Counted from the stretch's first letter, positions 9,313-19,246 are shown. The stretch is DNA of 60,000 bases from Lineus longissimus (GCF_910592395.1 NC_088320.1:15066501-15126500); one strand, 5' to 3'. Notes: a model not told the origin generated them from the sequence alone. Translations and numbers: made by a program.

Positions 9313-10155
9313 ATGAATAATCAGCAAATGAATAGTCAGACATCTGCAGTGACTGAACAACAGATGAAACAGATTGGTGTTATGAGTCCTGAGAGCTTAG
9401 CTCGAGTTGGGGCTTCTAACCAACAGAACACTGGTAGTTACCAACAAAACAGAACTAACTTTCAACAGAACTGCTCTACAAATCAACAAGTTTCAAACAA
9501 GCAGTTGAATAGTTCAAATTTTGTTACTCCTAGTCAGGGAATAGTTAATCCCAGTCAAGGAATAGTCAATTCTAGTTGCCAACTAGGCTCAACTAGCAAT
9601 CAACAAGGTTCAAGTAGCAATCAACAAAATTTGAACTATTTGACTGATAGTGGCCTTAAAGCCAAACAAGACTTAGAGATTCTAGTTGCAACTGGTAAAA
9701 GCAAGGATTTCCTTAATAAACAAATAACTTTTAATGACTTAGATAATATGACTGAAAAAGAAATCTTAAAACACCATAGAATGTATGAAACAAAGATGGC
9801 TGCCAGACTTAATGATTCTTTGGGTAAGACAGTACTTAAAGCTTACACTAAATTATCAAGGTGGTTATTACCAATAGATGATGAAGATAATCTTTATCAT
9901 GATCTTAGAAATGATTATTTGATAACTAACGAGTTGGATAAATGGCTTGGATGGTTGAGTTTGAGAATGGGTGCACTAACTGCACTTGCTTCAACAACAC
10001 TTATTACTTTAGGTCATTGTCATGAGGAATCATCTATGAATACATCGAGTATGACTGCATCAAATATGAATACACCAAATATGACTGTCTCTGAATGTGA
10101 CAAACCAATAGATGAAAGTCTAGATATCACAGGTAGTGATGATAAAGAAGACTAA
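9313..10155 (+). CDS. Gln/Asn-rich protein (280 aa)
   Basis: Unknown function. Residues 1-115 are low-complexity Asn/Gln/Ser. A more conserved part follows (~115-235), beginning with a GLKAKQDLEIL-like motif and including a hydrophobic stretch near 222-240 that may be membrane-associated. The second Polinton has a homologous start at 59895 with the same VTPSQ motifs, which supports a real gene. The ATG at 9313 follows TAA directly. A half double-hairpin repeat at 9386-9405 encodes SPESLAR in the disordered part. Confidence 0.65.
   Translation: MNNQQMNSQTSAVTEQQMKQIGVMSPESLARVGASNQQNTGSYQQNRTNFQQNCSTNQQVSNKQLNSSNFVTPSQGIVNPSQGIVNSSCQLGSTSNQQGSSSNQQNLNYLTDSGLKAKQDLEILVATGKSKDFLNKQITFNDLDNMTEKEILKHHRMYETKMAARLNDSLGKTVLKAYTKLSRWLLPIDDEDNLYHDLRNDYLITNELDKWLGWLSLRMGALTALASTTLITLGHCHEESSMNTSSMTASNMNTPNMTVSECDKPIDESLDITGSDDKED
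9386..9405 (+). repeat. Half double-hairpin repeat in Gln/Asn-rich gene
   Basis: Only the second hairpin (GAGC-TTA-GCTC) is intact. It is in frame. Confidence 0.75.
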
Positions 10156-10171
10156 ATTAACCTGGTTATGA

Positions 10172-10182
10172 GAACATAGTTC
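10172..10182. repeat. Intergenic hairpin with GAAC/GTTC stem
   Basis: GAAC-ATA-GTTC between genes. The stem differs from GAGC/GCTC by a compensated base pair. Confidence 0.75.
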
Positions 10183-10204
10183 GAATTAAATTCGGCCAAG
10201 ATAA

Positions 10205-10771
10205 ATGGAACTTGAAACTGTAACTGATACTACTCGAGCTATGCTCTCAGGACAAAGTCCGACTAGGACTACGTCCAGAGAACAAAGTCCGACTAAAGTT
10301 TCAGTGTCTAAGAAACCTCGATCAGAGAAACAATTAGCATGGTCTAGAGAACTGGGTAGAAGATCTAAGGAATTTAAGAGGATAAAAAAGGATAAGACGA
10401 CATTTAAAGTACAGGACTCTGTCCCAAAAAACAGAGTTATGGAAAAGGAGGAAGAAGAAGTAGAAGAAGAAGAACCACAATCTCAAAATACTGATGTATC
10501 ACTGCGTGAATCTAGTAGTAATACCTATGTCTATGTACTAGGTTTAGGTGCCGTTATTTTAGCAGCATTCATTATGTTTAAGAAACTTCCTAAAAAAGTA
10601 AGTAAAGAGCAGCGATCAGGCTTGAATCGAACTTTGTTCTCGGGACTTTGTCCTAGTCGAGCTATGCTCTCAGGACAAAGTCCGAATGAAGCAGTCATGA
10701 AGGGATCAATTAGCCCTCTTGTTAAACCTGTAGTTAAAGAGAAGAAATGTACTATTCCTTTAATGGAATGA
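10205..10771 (+). CDS. Small single-pass membrane protein with basic N-domain (188 aa)
   Basis: Unknown function, virion-membrane-like. A basic stretch (KPRSEKQLAWSRELGRRSKE-like, about 37-70) is followed by an acidic Glu run (~80-95) and one transmembrane helix, YVYVLGLGAVILAAFIMF (~108-125). Similar small basic-plus-TM proteins are widespread in Polintons (family knowledge, moderate). Two repeat clusters, at both ends of the coding region (10233-10293 and 10627-10685), are translated as RAMLSGQSPT-like peptides. The ATG at 10205 follows TAA. The 3' end overlaps the end of the minus-strand gene at 10752-11808 by 20 bp (convergent). Confidence 0.65.
   Translation: MELETVTDTTRAMLSGQSPTRTTSREQSPTKVSVSKKPRSEKQLAWSRELGRRSKEFKRIKKDKTTFKVQDSVPKNRVMEKEEEEVEEEEPQSQNTDVSLRESSSNTYVYVLGLGAVILAAFIMFKKLPKKVSKEQRSGLNRTLFSGLCPSRAMLSGQSPNEAVMKGSISPLVKPVVKEKKCTIPLME
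10233..10293. repeat. Double-hairpin repeats, N-terminal end of small TM gene
   Basis: GAGC-TAT-GCTC, GGAC-AAA-GTCC, GGAC-TAC-GTCC, then a mismatched GAAC-AAA-GTCC, all in frame. Confidence 0.85.
10627..10685. repeat. Double-hairpin repeats, C-terminal end of small TM gene
   Basis: GAAC-TTT-GTTC, GGAC-TTT-GTCC, GAGC-TAT-GCTC, GGAC-AAA-GTCC. Units of both stem types lie side by side. Confidence 0.85.
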
Positions 10772-11808
10772 TCTCATCAGGTGGTCGAGCTTTGCTCTCT
10801 GGACTTTGTCCTAGTCGGACTTTGTCCTGAGAGTTTAACTCTATTCGGACTTTGTCCTGAGAGCATAGCTCGATTCTTAACTCTAAAGAAACCTCTGTTC
10901 CTCTGAAATTAACTAGCTTACCATTCTCATCAGTGATTTCGAATTTTATGTGATTAGTACACTTATTTATCGTTTTCTTAAAATTCGGTTCGTATCGCTG
11001 CATTTTTATTTGGTCACCATCTTCTACAGGTATGATGCAGAAAATGTTAGATGGTTTATTGTTGTAGAGGGTCTTAGTTTTGTCAACCAAATAAGCTTGC
11101 AGGAATAGATATTTCCTGCAAAAGGTGAGTGGTCTTGTGGAGTAGTATTTTCCTTTCTTGGTGAATTTAGTTTGCTTAAAGCCAAACCACTCATTCACCA
11201 CTGTGAGCTGTTTTTTTATCACCTCTCTTATGGTTTTTCTTATTTGAAAACCTTCTGTGTTTCTCTCAATCTTGATTTTTTTCATTTTTATCTAACTTGT
11301 ATACTTTCAGAGGGTACTCTTTATCCTCTGTAAGTTCAAGGGTTATGTAATTATTGTTATCACAGTTGATCTTAATGTGGCTAATTCCAATTTCTTTTAT
11401 GTATTTTTGCCATACCTCACAAAACTCACTTAAACTAAAATGTCGAGAGTATGGAAATGTGTATTGAGTAATGGTGTCTTTAGTTGTGGTAGATTCATTT
11501 TCCAAATTCCGTTCGCAAACTTTCATGACTTCCTTTTCAAGTGTATCTGTTTCAAGTCCAGGAGCAAATAATGTCCTAAATTCATCCATACACCATAATT
11601 GTTTATCTAAGGGCTCATTTGTTGTAATTCTGGTTATTTCGACTAGAAATGAGAAAATCCTGACTCCCTCTGGTAGAAAATCACCTGTCCACCATGAATT
11701 GTAAAAGGTTATCGATTTCAAAGTAATGGATTTTATGTCTAATTGGTCTGTTAAGTAGTACTCAAATTTTGCTTCATTACATTCTTGTTCATTGATTATG
11801 AAGTCCAT
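10752..11808 (-). pseudogene. Second capsid-like (minor) protein, split into two frames
   Basis: Two overlapping minus-strand frames, 11808-11266 (180 aa) and 11285-10752 (177 aa). The first carries an N-terminal YYLTDQLDIKSITL motif and the second a C-terminal block around ITDENGKLVNFRGTEV. In related Polinton proteins these two blocks belong to one ~350-aa jelly-roll-like protein (family knowledge, moderate). The frames switch in an A-rich run near 11270-11285, which suggests a frameshift mutation or an assembly error. Two genuinely overlapping genes remain possible. The extreme C-terminus is made of double-hairpin repeats (10787-10874). The start is preceded by GAA, not TAA. Confidence 0.6.
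10787..10874. repeat. Double-hairpin repeat cluster, C-terminus of capsid-like gene
   Basis: At least five hairpins: GAGC-TTT-GCTC, GGAC-TTT-GTCC (three times), and GAGC-ATA-GCTC. Translated on the minus strand as SQDKVR and SPESKAR peptides. Confidence 0.85.
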
Positions 11809-12302
11809 TTCTATTTAATTCAAGAGATCTATTGAATTTAATAAATTTTAATCTAATTAATAGAATGACTGATAAGAATCAGAAAATACTTTGCACTACA
11901 TGTGACAAGTACATATCCTACAATAATATGGCTATTCACAGGAGAACCAAAGGTCACTTAAGTAAATTAAATCCGGATTATGTCCCTATTGCTCAACCCC
12001 GAGCCCAATCACTGATCCCTAAAACTATGGATAAGAAACTTGCATTTGAGGAAAATGAGCTAGATGGCATAAAGAAAGTGAGTGGAATAGAAATAGTAAA
12101 ACAATTTGGCAAGCCTGTAGTCACCATTAGTTTGAAGATTGACAGAGAAGCTAAACAAGTGTATGAATACAGAGATAAATTAGAGGAGGTATTATTTCAA
12201 CTCAATGATTACCATCACAAAATTAGCATATCAGTATTTGCTCAGTTTGATCGACCTTTGGTCGAAGAGCAGAGCATTGATCGTCAGGGTGAAAGTGTAA
12301 CC

Positions 12303-12330
12303 CGGACTACGTCCAGAGAGCATAGCTCGA
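12303..12330 (+). repeat. Double-hairpin repeat in PolB N-terminal part
   Basis: GGAC-TAC-GTCC and GAGC-ATA-GCTC, in frame. A possible decayed copy lies at about 12260-12290. Confidence 0.8.
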
Positions 12331-12633
12331 CACACCCCATACAGTCCCCAATGGAAAGCATAATTTCAAGGAACCAGGCAATTTATGCCATAACCAACCA
12401 GTTAAACTACATTAAGACACAGATTGAGGAAAGGTACTTTCAAGGTTCTGGACTTACTTTAAATAAAATAGAGTCTTGTAACATGACCATCTGTTCTTAC
12501 AAGAGGTGTAAAGGTGGTCATTACACTAAATTACCATTTAAAACAAAAGCAGTAATAAATGTGGAATCAAATGACAATAAATGTTTTCTCTGGTCTTTAT
12601 TGGCTGCTAAATATCTGAAAGAAAATCCAGAGA

Positions 12634-12662
12634 CGGACTTTGTCCTGAGAGCAGAGCTCGAG
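12634..12662 (+). repeat. Double-hairpin repeat next to the PolB frame break
   Basis: GGAC-TTT-GTCC and GAGC-AGA-GCTC. Lies just before the point where the PolB reading frame changes. Confidence 0.85.
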
Positions 12663-12697
12663 AGTACATTCAATATCACTACCGATATGCTACAAAT

Positions 12698-12723
12698 GAC
12701 TTCGTCACGAGAACAGAGTTCGA
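12698..12723 (+). repeat. Variant double-hairpin repeat at the PolB frame break
   Basis: GAC-TTC-GTC and GAAC-AGA-GTTC, the compensated stem form. Confidence 0.8.
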
Positions 12724-13210
12724 AAACTACTCTCAGTACGGAGTACGAATAGACTCATTTCCTGTATGTATTCAAAAGGATATTCCTAAGATAGAGAGTG
12801 ATAATAATCTCAAGATTAATGTGTTCAAGTTAGAGAACGAATGGGCTAAGAGCACCTGTGAGGCAAAACTAGAACCTCTCTACCTGTCCAAGAATTATGA
12901 TGATGATGATGTCATCGATCTGCTGTATTTCAAGGACCATTTCATGTACATAAGAGACATCAATCTTTTCTTCAGGACACTAGCTCATAGAGTGTATCTT
13001 TGCAGGAGATGCATGAATTACTTTTACAGGAAGTCAACACTAGATAAGCATAAAAAGAAATGTGGAGAACACGATTACTGTAAGATTACTTTGCCTCGAC
13101 CTAACAGTAAATGGTCACAAATTAAATTTGAAAAACACTCATTCAAAAATAGAGTTCCGTTTGTGATCTATGCTGATTTCGAAGCGATAAGCACAACAGT
13201 CAATGATAAC

Positions 13211-13279
13211 TCGAGCTCTGCTCTCAGGACAAAGTCCGACACAACTCAGAGCAGAGCTCGAGCCGGACTTCGTCCTCAG
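13211..13279. repeat. Double-hairpin cluster inside PolB after Exo I
   Basis: GAGC-TCT-GCTC, GGAC-AAA-GTCC, GAGC-AGA-GCTC, GGAC-TTC-GTCC. Together they add about 23 codons between Exo I and the next conserved block, without breaking the frame. Confidence 0.85.
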
Positions 13280-15685
13280 ACAGATACCACTGTTACCACT
13301 AAAAAACTTTTTAAACAAAATGCATCAGCTGTTGGTGTTTATGTTCACTCAGACTACACACACCTTTACAGTAGCCAGTATGTGTCTCACAGGGGTGCTG
13401 ATGTTGTTGATGTGTTCTGTAATTGGTTAATCAGGATGGAAGAACAATTCTCTAATTTATTGAACTGTAACTTTCCTCTAACAATGACAGATGAAGACTG
13501 GCATAAATATCAATTAGAAACACATTGTTACTATTGTAATCAACCTTTGGGATATGACAAGGTCAAGGATCATGATCACTACTGTGGTAGATATCGAGGT
13601 GCTGCTCACAACTCGTGTAATTTGAATGAAAAGAAAGCTATGTTTGTTCCAGTGTTTTTTCACAATCTCAGTAATTACGATTCTCACTTATTTATTAAAG
13701 AATTAATGACTAAGCTACCGAAGTACAAGAAACTGAAAATACTTGCCAAAACATCAGAGGAATACATTTCATTTCAGTTCGGTTGTTTCAGGTTTTTGGA
13801 CTCGTACAGATTCCTGCAGTCCAGTTTAGACAACATAACCAAATCAATGTTGGATGATGATTTTAAAATTACCAGACAGCTGTTCCCAAATACCACTGAC
13901 TTTAAGCCATTGAGGAAGAAGGGTTCAGTACCTTACTCTTTTTACACATCACATGAAAGCTACAATGTTACTTACCTAGAAAAGTCTATGTTTTTTGACG
14001 AATTGAAAAATGAAATGGCACCTGATTCTGCCTATGATGAGGCTAAGGTAATATGGGATCATTTCAAGATCAGGAATCACGGTGAGTTCATTGACCTCTA
14101 CCTCAAAACTGATGTGATCCTTTTAGCTGATTTATTTGAGAAATTCAGGGATGTCAATTTGAACTACTTTCAGATAGATCCATGTCACTGTTACTCGGCA
14201 CCAGGCCTAACCTGGCAAGCTGGTTTGAAGTACACAGGAATAAACCTAGAACTACTGACTGATACCAACATCTTACTTACTTTTGAGAAAGCAATACGAG
14301 GTGGAATTTCGGGTGTTATGGGAACAAGACATGTCAAGGCAGATGAACACCACAAACTACTCTACGTAGACGCAAATAATCTCTACGGCTGGTCCATGAT
14401 GGAACCTCAACCCTATGGTAGTTTTGAAATGATAGATATTGATCCACTTAACATGAATGTTATCAGTAAAGAGCAGATTATGGCAATTCCAAGTGATAGT
14501 GAAGTAGGCTACTTTTTAGAGGTTGATTTGGAGTATCCAGGAAATATTAAATTTAAGTCGAGGAACTTTCCATTCTGTCCTGAATCTATCTTTATTGAAG
14601 ATGATGAATTAAGTCCTTACCAGAGAGAGTTACTGGGCGATGATAAAAGATCAAATGTAGAGAAACTAATACTAACACAAAAGGATAAAACTAATTACAT
14701 AGTGCATTACAGAATGCTACAATTTTACCTCAAGCACGGAATGGTACTTAAGAGGGTTCATTCAGTGATAAGCTTTAAACAATCAAAGTGGTTAGCACCA
14801 TACATTGATTTTAACACTAAAAGACGTATGGATTCTAAGACTGATTTTGAGAAAGACTATTTTAAGCTCATGAATAATGCATTCTACGGAAAGACTTGTG
14901 AGAATGTAAGGAACAGGGTTGAAATTGAATTTGTATCGGACGGGGAGAGAGCCAGGAATGTAATGGCCAATCCCAGGTTTTCATCGATATGCGTATTTGA
15001 CGAACATAATGCTGCTATTAGCATGAGGAAAACATCAATGAAATTCAACAAACCAATCTACATAGGAGCTTCAGTACTTGAATTGTCTAAATTATTAATG
15101 TATGAATTCTATTATGAAGTTCTTCAACCGTACTTTGGTGAGAAAAATATTGAACTGCTGTATCTAGATACAGATTCCTTTGTACTTAACATTAATACTG
15201 ATGACTTAACTAAAGACTTAAAGGAGTTGAAACACTATTTTGACTTCAGTAATTATCCAAAAGATCATACACTCTATGATACCAGTAAGAAGAAGGTACC
15301 AGGCTACTTTAAGGATGAGCTAGGAGGAGTAGAGATGACTGAATTCATTGCCCTGAGAAGTAAGATGTACGCTTACAGGACAAAAGATTACGATTCTAAG
15401 AAATTAAAGGGTATTGCCAAGAATGTAGTAAAGAGAAATATTTCATTTGATGACTATTTTGATTGTCTTGAAAAGAGTAGGTCATTTTACCACAAGATGA
15501 GACACTTAAGATCAGATAAACACCAAATATATTTGGAAGAAGTTGACAAAAAAAGCCTCAGTCCTTTTGATGACAAGAGGTTCATACTTGAAGATGGAAT
15601 AAGCACCTTACCATTTGGAATGTATTATGAAGGCTACATAGATTACAGCGATTCAAACTTCGCTTGAGTTGCAAAATTCATTATT

Positions 15686-15713
15686 CGGACTTTTTCCTGA
15701 GAGCATAGCTCGA
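15686..15713 (+). repeat. Double-hairpin repeat after PolB
   Basis: First half decayed (GGAC-TTT-TTCC), second half GAGC-ATA-GCTC. Located in the non-coding gap between PolB and the next, convergent gene. Confidence 0.8.
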
Positions 15714-15830
15714 TTAAACTAATGAATAGGGTGGTGCTGATGGTAGTGCTACTTGGTGAAATTCATCCCTAACACCAAAGTAATGATAATAGTGATAGTG
15801 ATACACCACATTAGGATTAGGACTATTTAG

Positions 15831-15919
15831 TCGAACTTTGTTCTCTGGACCTTGTCCTAGTCCGACTTCGTCTTGAGAGCATAGCTCGAGTCGAACTTTG
15901 TTCTCTGGACGTAGTCCGG
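15831..15919. repeat. Double-hairpin cluster between convergent genes
   Basis: GAAC-TTT-GTTC twice, GGAC-CTT-GTCC, a decayed GAC-TTC-GTC half, GAGC-ATA-GCTC and GGAC-GTA-GTCC. Shows loop variation with stems kept. Confidence 0.85.
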
Positions 15920-15931
15920 GTCCTGTTTGAT

Positions 15932-16591
15932 TTACTGAACTTTTAGTTTTTCTAGCATCTCTGTCTGTGCTAGTTTTTTTCCTTCTTCTAAAAAAGTCTT
16001 CTTTAAAGACTCTACATCAACAGCTGAACTTGCCTCCCTTTGTTTTTTCCTAATGGCATTTTTCATCGAAATGTATTTCTCCTTCTCCTTGAGAATCAAA
16101 GTAAACTCATCTGTAGATATGTGAGAATCGGTTAAGGCTTTACTAACCAAATCATTGATTGTGTTCAGTTTTGAAATTGCCAACATTCTGATATTCTCAT
16201 GCTTTTCAATTTTCCTTAGAATATTCTTTTTCTCCCAGCCTAAGGCTGATGAAATAATGGCACTACCTATTGTTACGCCACCCAAAGCTAAGCCTATTGG
16301 TGCCGTGATGACACCAGCTAGAGCGGAAACACCAACAGATCCGGCTGCTACGCTAGTTAAATTAAGGAAGTGGCTAATGCCAGTAATTACGCTAAATGCT
16401 TTTTTGTACTTTGAAAATATCTTTCTTCTAAATTCAATCTCGCTTTCTAAGAAACTCTTAACATCACATATTTGTTGTAGTCTGAAAGCCTGAGGGTTAC
16501 TTTCTGTATGCTTTTCAGACCTTTCATAGTTTAATTGACTTTCAGAGTTTAAATTACTTAAATCTGGATAAACCTTATTGTCTCCATCCAT
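15932..16591 (-). CDS. Conserved Polinton membrane protein (219 aa)
   Basis: Function unknown; a family seen throughout animal Polintons. It starts with a polar N-terminus, then a conserved helix, QAFRLQQICDVKSFLE (~34-49). A hydrophobic pair of segments rich in Gly/Ala/Ile follows (~80-115), then a helical, charged C-terminal half with KEKEKYISMK (~170-180). Intact here. The orthologue in the second Polinton (50364, 52891, 55425) is truncated by a nonsense codon. The ATG at 16591 is preceded by TAA. Ends 5 bp downstream of the next upstream gene, in the same minus-strand run. Confidence 0.75.
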   Translation of the reverse strand: MDGDNKVYPDLSNLNSESQLNYERSEKHTESNPQAFRLQQICDVKSFLESEIEFRRKIFSKYKKAFSVITGISHFLNLTSVAAGSVGVSALAGVITAPIGLALGGVTIGSAIISSALGWEKKNILRKIEKHENIRMLAISKLNTINDLVSKALTDSHISTDEFTLILKEKEKYISMKNAIRKKQREASSAVDVESLKKTFLEEGKKLAQTEMLEKLKVQ

Positions 16592-16595
16592 TTAA

Positions 16596-16847
16596 TTAGT
16601 GGGAAAAACTAGAATCAGTTGTTCTGTCATTTCTAGTGTTTAGTGTTGATCTTGCAGACACTACAGGTTTTTGAAGTACATTAAATTTTAAAGGTTTTTC
16701 TGACCCAGCAGGCCCAGCAGGTTTTAAAGGTTTTTCGGGACCAGGCTCCAACTTTGACTCTACTTCTGCCTCTAATTCTCTATGAAATCGTTCTAATCTT
16801 TCTTTCCAATTACGTGGTCGTTTTGTGTAACCCAAAGTTCTATTCAT
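16596..16847 (-). CDS. Small basic Pro-rich Polinton protein (83 aa)
   Basis: Unknown function. The N-terminal block YTKRPRNWKERLERFHRELE is conserved in the second Polinton's 65-aa copies (50151, 52678, 55212). The middle is a Pro/Lys/Gly-rich repeat, and the end keeps a Ser/Arg pattern ending in SFSH versus SISHL. Conservation between two diverged elements shows this small ORF is real. The ATG follows TAA. Directly precedes the membrane protein gene, an order also kept in the second element. Confidence 0.75.
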   Translation of the reverse strand: MNRTLGYTKRPRNWKERLERFHRELEAEVESKLEPGPEKPLKPAGPAGSEKPLKFNVLQKPVVSARSTLNTRNDRTTDSSFSH

Positions 16848-17295
16848 TTAATTAAGTAAAATAAAATCAATTCACTGCAAAGAGTAAATTTCTTTCAAGT
16901 CTATTATTCAACTTAATCATCTCGTTTATGATTTCTGTCTGACTACATATGTTAATGTTCTGGTTCATTCTCATGTTATTATTTAAATTCGATAATCTAT
17001 CAAGCAGAATCATATTTTCATCACGAAGATAATCCCCGAAATGCTGTGATATCACTATTTTCCAATCTGGTATTACATCCTGGTCTCGAAAGACAAACCA
17101 GTTTTCACTTCTCATCTTTACCATGAAATCCATTGACCTATCCAATTGATCCTTAAATAGTGTGTAGTCTACTTTAGCACTCTTCTGTCTGTTTTCTGTC
17201 TTTTCCATTGGTCTCATGTTAAACCAAGCAAAGCACAGTTCAGGTTTATCTTTGAATTCCTTGATTGGTAAGACATGATCCAACTCTTCTTCTAT

Positions 17296-17323
17296 TCGAA
17301 CTCTGTTCTCGGGACTTTGTCCT
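17296..17323. repeat. Double-hairpin repeat in HNH gene (a)
   Basis: GAAC-TCT-GTTC and GGAC-TTT-GTCC, just before the DHVLP motif in reading direction. Confidence 0.85.
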
Positions 17324-17406
17324 ATTGGAGATAGACTCCTCTGGTACTCTAACCACTGATGGAAGAAACTGTCTGTTCATCCTAGATTAAATGAGGAATT
17401 ACCAGT

Positions 17407-17434
17407 CGGACTTCGTCCTGAGAGCAGAGCTCGA
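17407..17434 (+). repeat. Double-hairpin repeat in HNH gene (b)
   Basis: GGAC-TTC-GTCC and GAGC-AGA-GCTC. Translated on the minus strand as RALLSGRSPT. Confidence 0.85.
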
Positions 17435-18124
17435 TTACATTCTCCCTTAGAAATGCGGTTTAGACCAACTCTAATTTTGTGTCTGTCTCTATTACCATTT
17501 TGGTCAAGGTAATCCTTTTTGTAATATGAATTAAAACATGATCTGCAGTTACCTCTATTTCCGTCTTTACCAAATTCACCATCGCTTAGTAATTTAATTT
17601 CATAACATTTATTACATCCCTTGATTTTACTTGAACCACATTCTTTACAGTAATCAAGTAGTTTATTACGCCTGTTCTTTTCAAAATTAATTTCAGGTTT
17701 CTTTTCACAGCACTTAACACAATAAATTGTAGGTTGATTTTCCATGTTTTGATTCATCATATTATTCTGATTTTCCATATTTTGATTTTCCATGTTTTGA
17801 TTTTCCATGTTTTGATTTAACATAATCTGATTTAAGATAAACTGATTTATCATATTTTGATTTAACATAATCTGATTTATCATATTTTGATTTAACATAT
17901 TATTTTGATGCAAATAATACAAAAACTTCTGAATATTCTGATTCATCATATTATCATGATTCATCATATTATTCTGATTCATCATACCATTTTGATTCAT
18001 CATACCATTTTGATTATCAAATATTGCTCCATCCATTTCTTTCTTTATTTAGTAGGACATTTTTTTTTTAAATTACGTTTTTCGAACTTGTTCTTGTGAC
18101 TTAAGTCACTTTAGAGACTTTATT

Positions 18125-19246
18125 TCATTTCAATGATTTGATATCAGAAACTGGTAACCATTCATTGAACTTATCACTGTAACCCTTCCACTTCACTAAT
18201 CCGTATTTCTTGCCTTTACTGGTCTTGTACCTTAGGATTTTCTCGATCTTGTACTCTAGCTGGTCAGGATTAGGAACATAGCTCAATTCCTCTTCATAGA
18301 AATATCCTTGAATTTCTTCTTTGTGGTAATCCTTAAGCTGGTAGACGATAGGGTGAGTAAAGATGATCTGTTTGATTTGGAACACCTCCTCAGTGTAGTT
18401 GGGCATGTAACCTTTACCGAAAATGGACTTGTACTTTGAAATTCTTACACTGTCACCTACTTTGTACTTTGGATCACCAAATGTCTCTTTGAGGTGAAGA
18501 CCGTAAAGATTGTACCACACTGTTCCTTCGTTTTCCATCTTTCTGGCGTCTACAGGTTTCATACCTATTGATGAGTGAAATGTGTTATTGTAGCCGCTGA
18601 CCAGGTCATCCAGAACGTCAATCCACTTGTCAGTCTCCTTAGCGGTGAAATAACGCCACATTTTTTCTTTAAGGGTTCTATTGAATCTCTCTACTACTGC
18701 TGCCTTCTTATCAGATTTTGTGGAGAACCATTCTATGTCATTTTCTGTTAAGAGTTCCTTGAAGTGTTTGTTGTAAAATTCTTTACCGTCATCAAACTGG
18801 ATTTTCGTTGGTTTTGCTTCCTCAAATATCACTTTAAATGCATCTCTGATTTCTTCTCCCCTCTTACTCTTAACTGCTAGAGCCCAAGAAAAACGACTAA
18901 ATAGATCTATGACTGTTAAAATGAATCTGAAACCCTTATTCTGTTTCTCAAATTTTTGCATGTCCACAAGATCTGCTTGCCATTGTTGATCGATGTACGA
19001 TACCATTGTCTTCCTGAAGGTGAATTTCTTAATGGCCGGTTTGTGTAGTTGGTGAGTTGGTAGTGTTTCTAGAAATTCTTTCACTTCTTTTTGTTTAATA
19101 AGTTTTCCTGAACTCTGCTCTCGTGACGAAGTCATATCTTCCTTGACCTGTTTCCAGATTTTACTCAAAGAATTGTAAGCAACAGGACTCTCGGGGTTGT
19201 AGTACAAATCCCTTAGATACTGCTGTGTGTCATCCTTTACATCCAT
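18125..19246 (-). CDS. INT: DDE integrase with C-terminal chromodomain (373 aa)
   Basis: Inserts the element DNA, acting in the nucleus. Retroviral-type core: catalytic D92 (WQADLVD), D152 (FDDGKEF) and E186 (VERFNR), spaced as expected for the rve family. A chromodomain lies at about 330-370 (YKIEKILRYK, KWKGY, NEWLP), which in other elements guides integration to modified chromatin. The N-terminal residues ~38-46 (TSSREQSS) derive from a double-hairpin repeat (19110-19133). Frame intact, so this gene could still be functional. The start codon is only 4 bp from the ATPase start on the other strand, in the palindrome CATTTAAATG. Confidence 0.95.
   Translation of the reverse strand: MDVKDDTQQYLRDLYYNPESPVAYNSLSKIWKQVKEDMTSSREQSSGKLIKQKEVKEFLETLPTHQLHKPAIKKFTFRKTMVSYIDQQWQADLVDMQKFEKQNKGFRFILTVIDLFSRFSWALAVKSKRGEEIRDAFKVIFEEAKPTKIQFDDGKEFYNKHFKELLTENDIEWFSTKSDKKAAVVERFNRTLKEKMWRYFTAKETDKWIDVLDDLVSGYNNTFHSSIGMKPVDARKMENEGTVWYNLYGLHLKETFGDPKYKVGDSVRISKYKSIFGKGYMPNYTEEVFQIKQIIFTHPIVYQLKDYHKEEIQGYFYEEELSYVPNPDQLEYKIEKILRYKTSKGKKYGLVKWKGYSDKFNEWLPVSDIKSLK
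19110..19133. repeat. Decayed double-hairpin repeat in integrase
   Basis: GAAC-TCT-GCTC (one stem pair broken, an intermediate between the two stem forms) and GAC-GAA-GTC. Confidence 0.7.

Larger units (their letters stand above)
11865..15667 (+). pseudogene. POLB: Protein-primed DNA polymerase B (Polinton PolB), broken near the N-terminus
   Basis: Replicates the linear element by protein priming. The N-terminal part (ATG 11865 to stop 12752) has a CTTCDKYI zinc-finger-like start and NVESNDNKCFLW. The catalytic part is open from about 12750 (first ATG 12821) to 15667. In the 948-aa catalytic ORF: Exo I YADFEA (117-122), CxxC/HDH zinc-like region (237-268), Exo II FHNLSNYD (280-287), Exo III YLKTD (427-431), Pol A YVDANNLYG (515-523), Pol B KLMNNAFYGK (682-691), Pol C YLDTDS (781-786). 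All catalytic Asp are present. The two frames are joined nowhere: the break lies between 12630 and 12752, a stretch holding two double-hairpin repeats. Another insertion (about residues 131-153) follows Exo I. A diverged PolB fragment appears three times at 48555-53590. Confidence 0.9.
16867..18036 (-). pseudogene. HNH-type endonuclease, interrupted by one in-frame TGA
   Basis: One frame runs from 18036 to 16867, interrupted only by TGA at 17379-17377. The first part (219 aa) has an Asn/Met repeat (MNQN/MENQN, residues 1-100), then CxxC zinc-binding pairs (VKCCEKK, CKECGS, CNKC, CRSC). The second part opens with DHVLPIKEF and continues CFAWFNMRP, the pattern of HNH nucleases with DHVIP and CFxWxNLxP. 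In the family the residue before this region is often Cys, so TGA may replace a Cys codon. Two double-hairpin repeats (17296-17323 and 17407-17434) sit in frame here. A nuclease is unusual among Polinton genes. Start is not TAAATG. Confidence 0.7.

Noticed and set aside
10752-11808. Programmed ribosomal frameshift
   Set aside because: An A-run is present, but no clear slippery heptamer plus structure, and other genes in the element have plain lesions.
17377-17379. Selenocysteine TGA in the HNH gene
   Set aside because: TGA may replace Cys, but no SECIS-like structure is evident and TGA also interrupts Gly positions in capsid and ATPase genes, so ordinary mutation is simpler.
18125-19246. Retrovirus or LTR retrotransposon because of the integrase
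   Set aside because: No reverse transcriptase, protease or LTRs nearby; PolB, ATPase, capsid genes and the TIR/TSD fit a Polinton.
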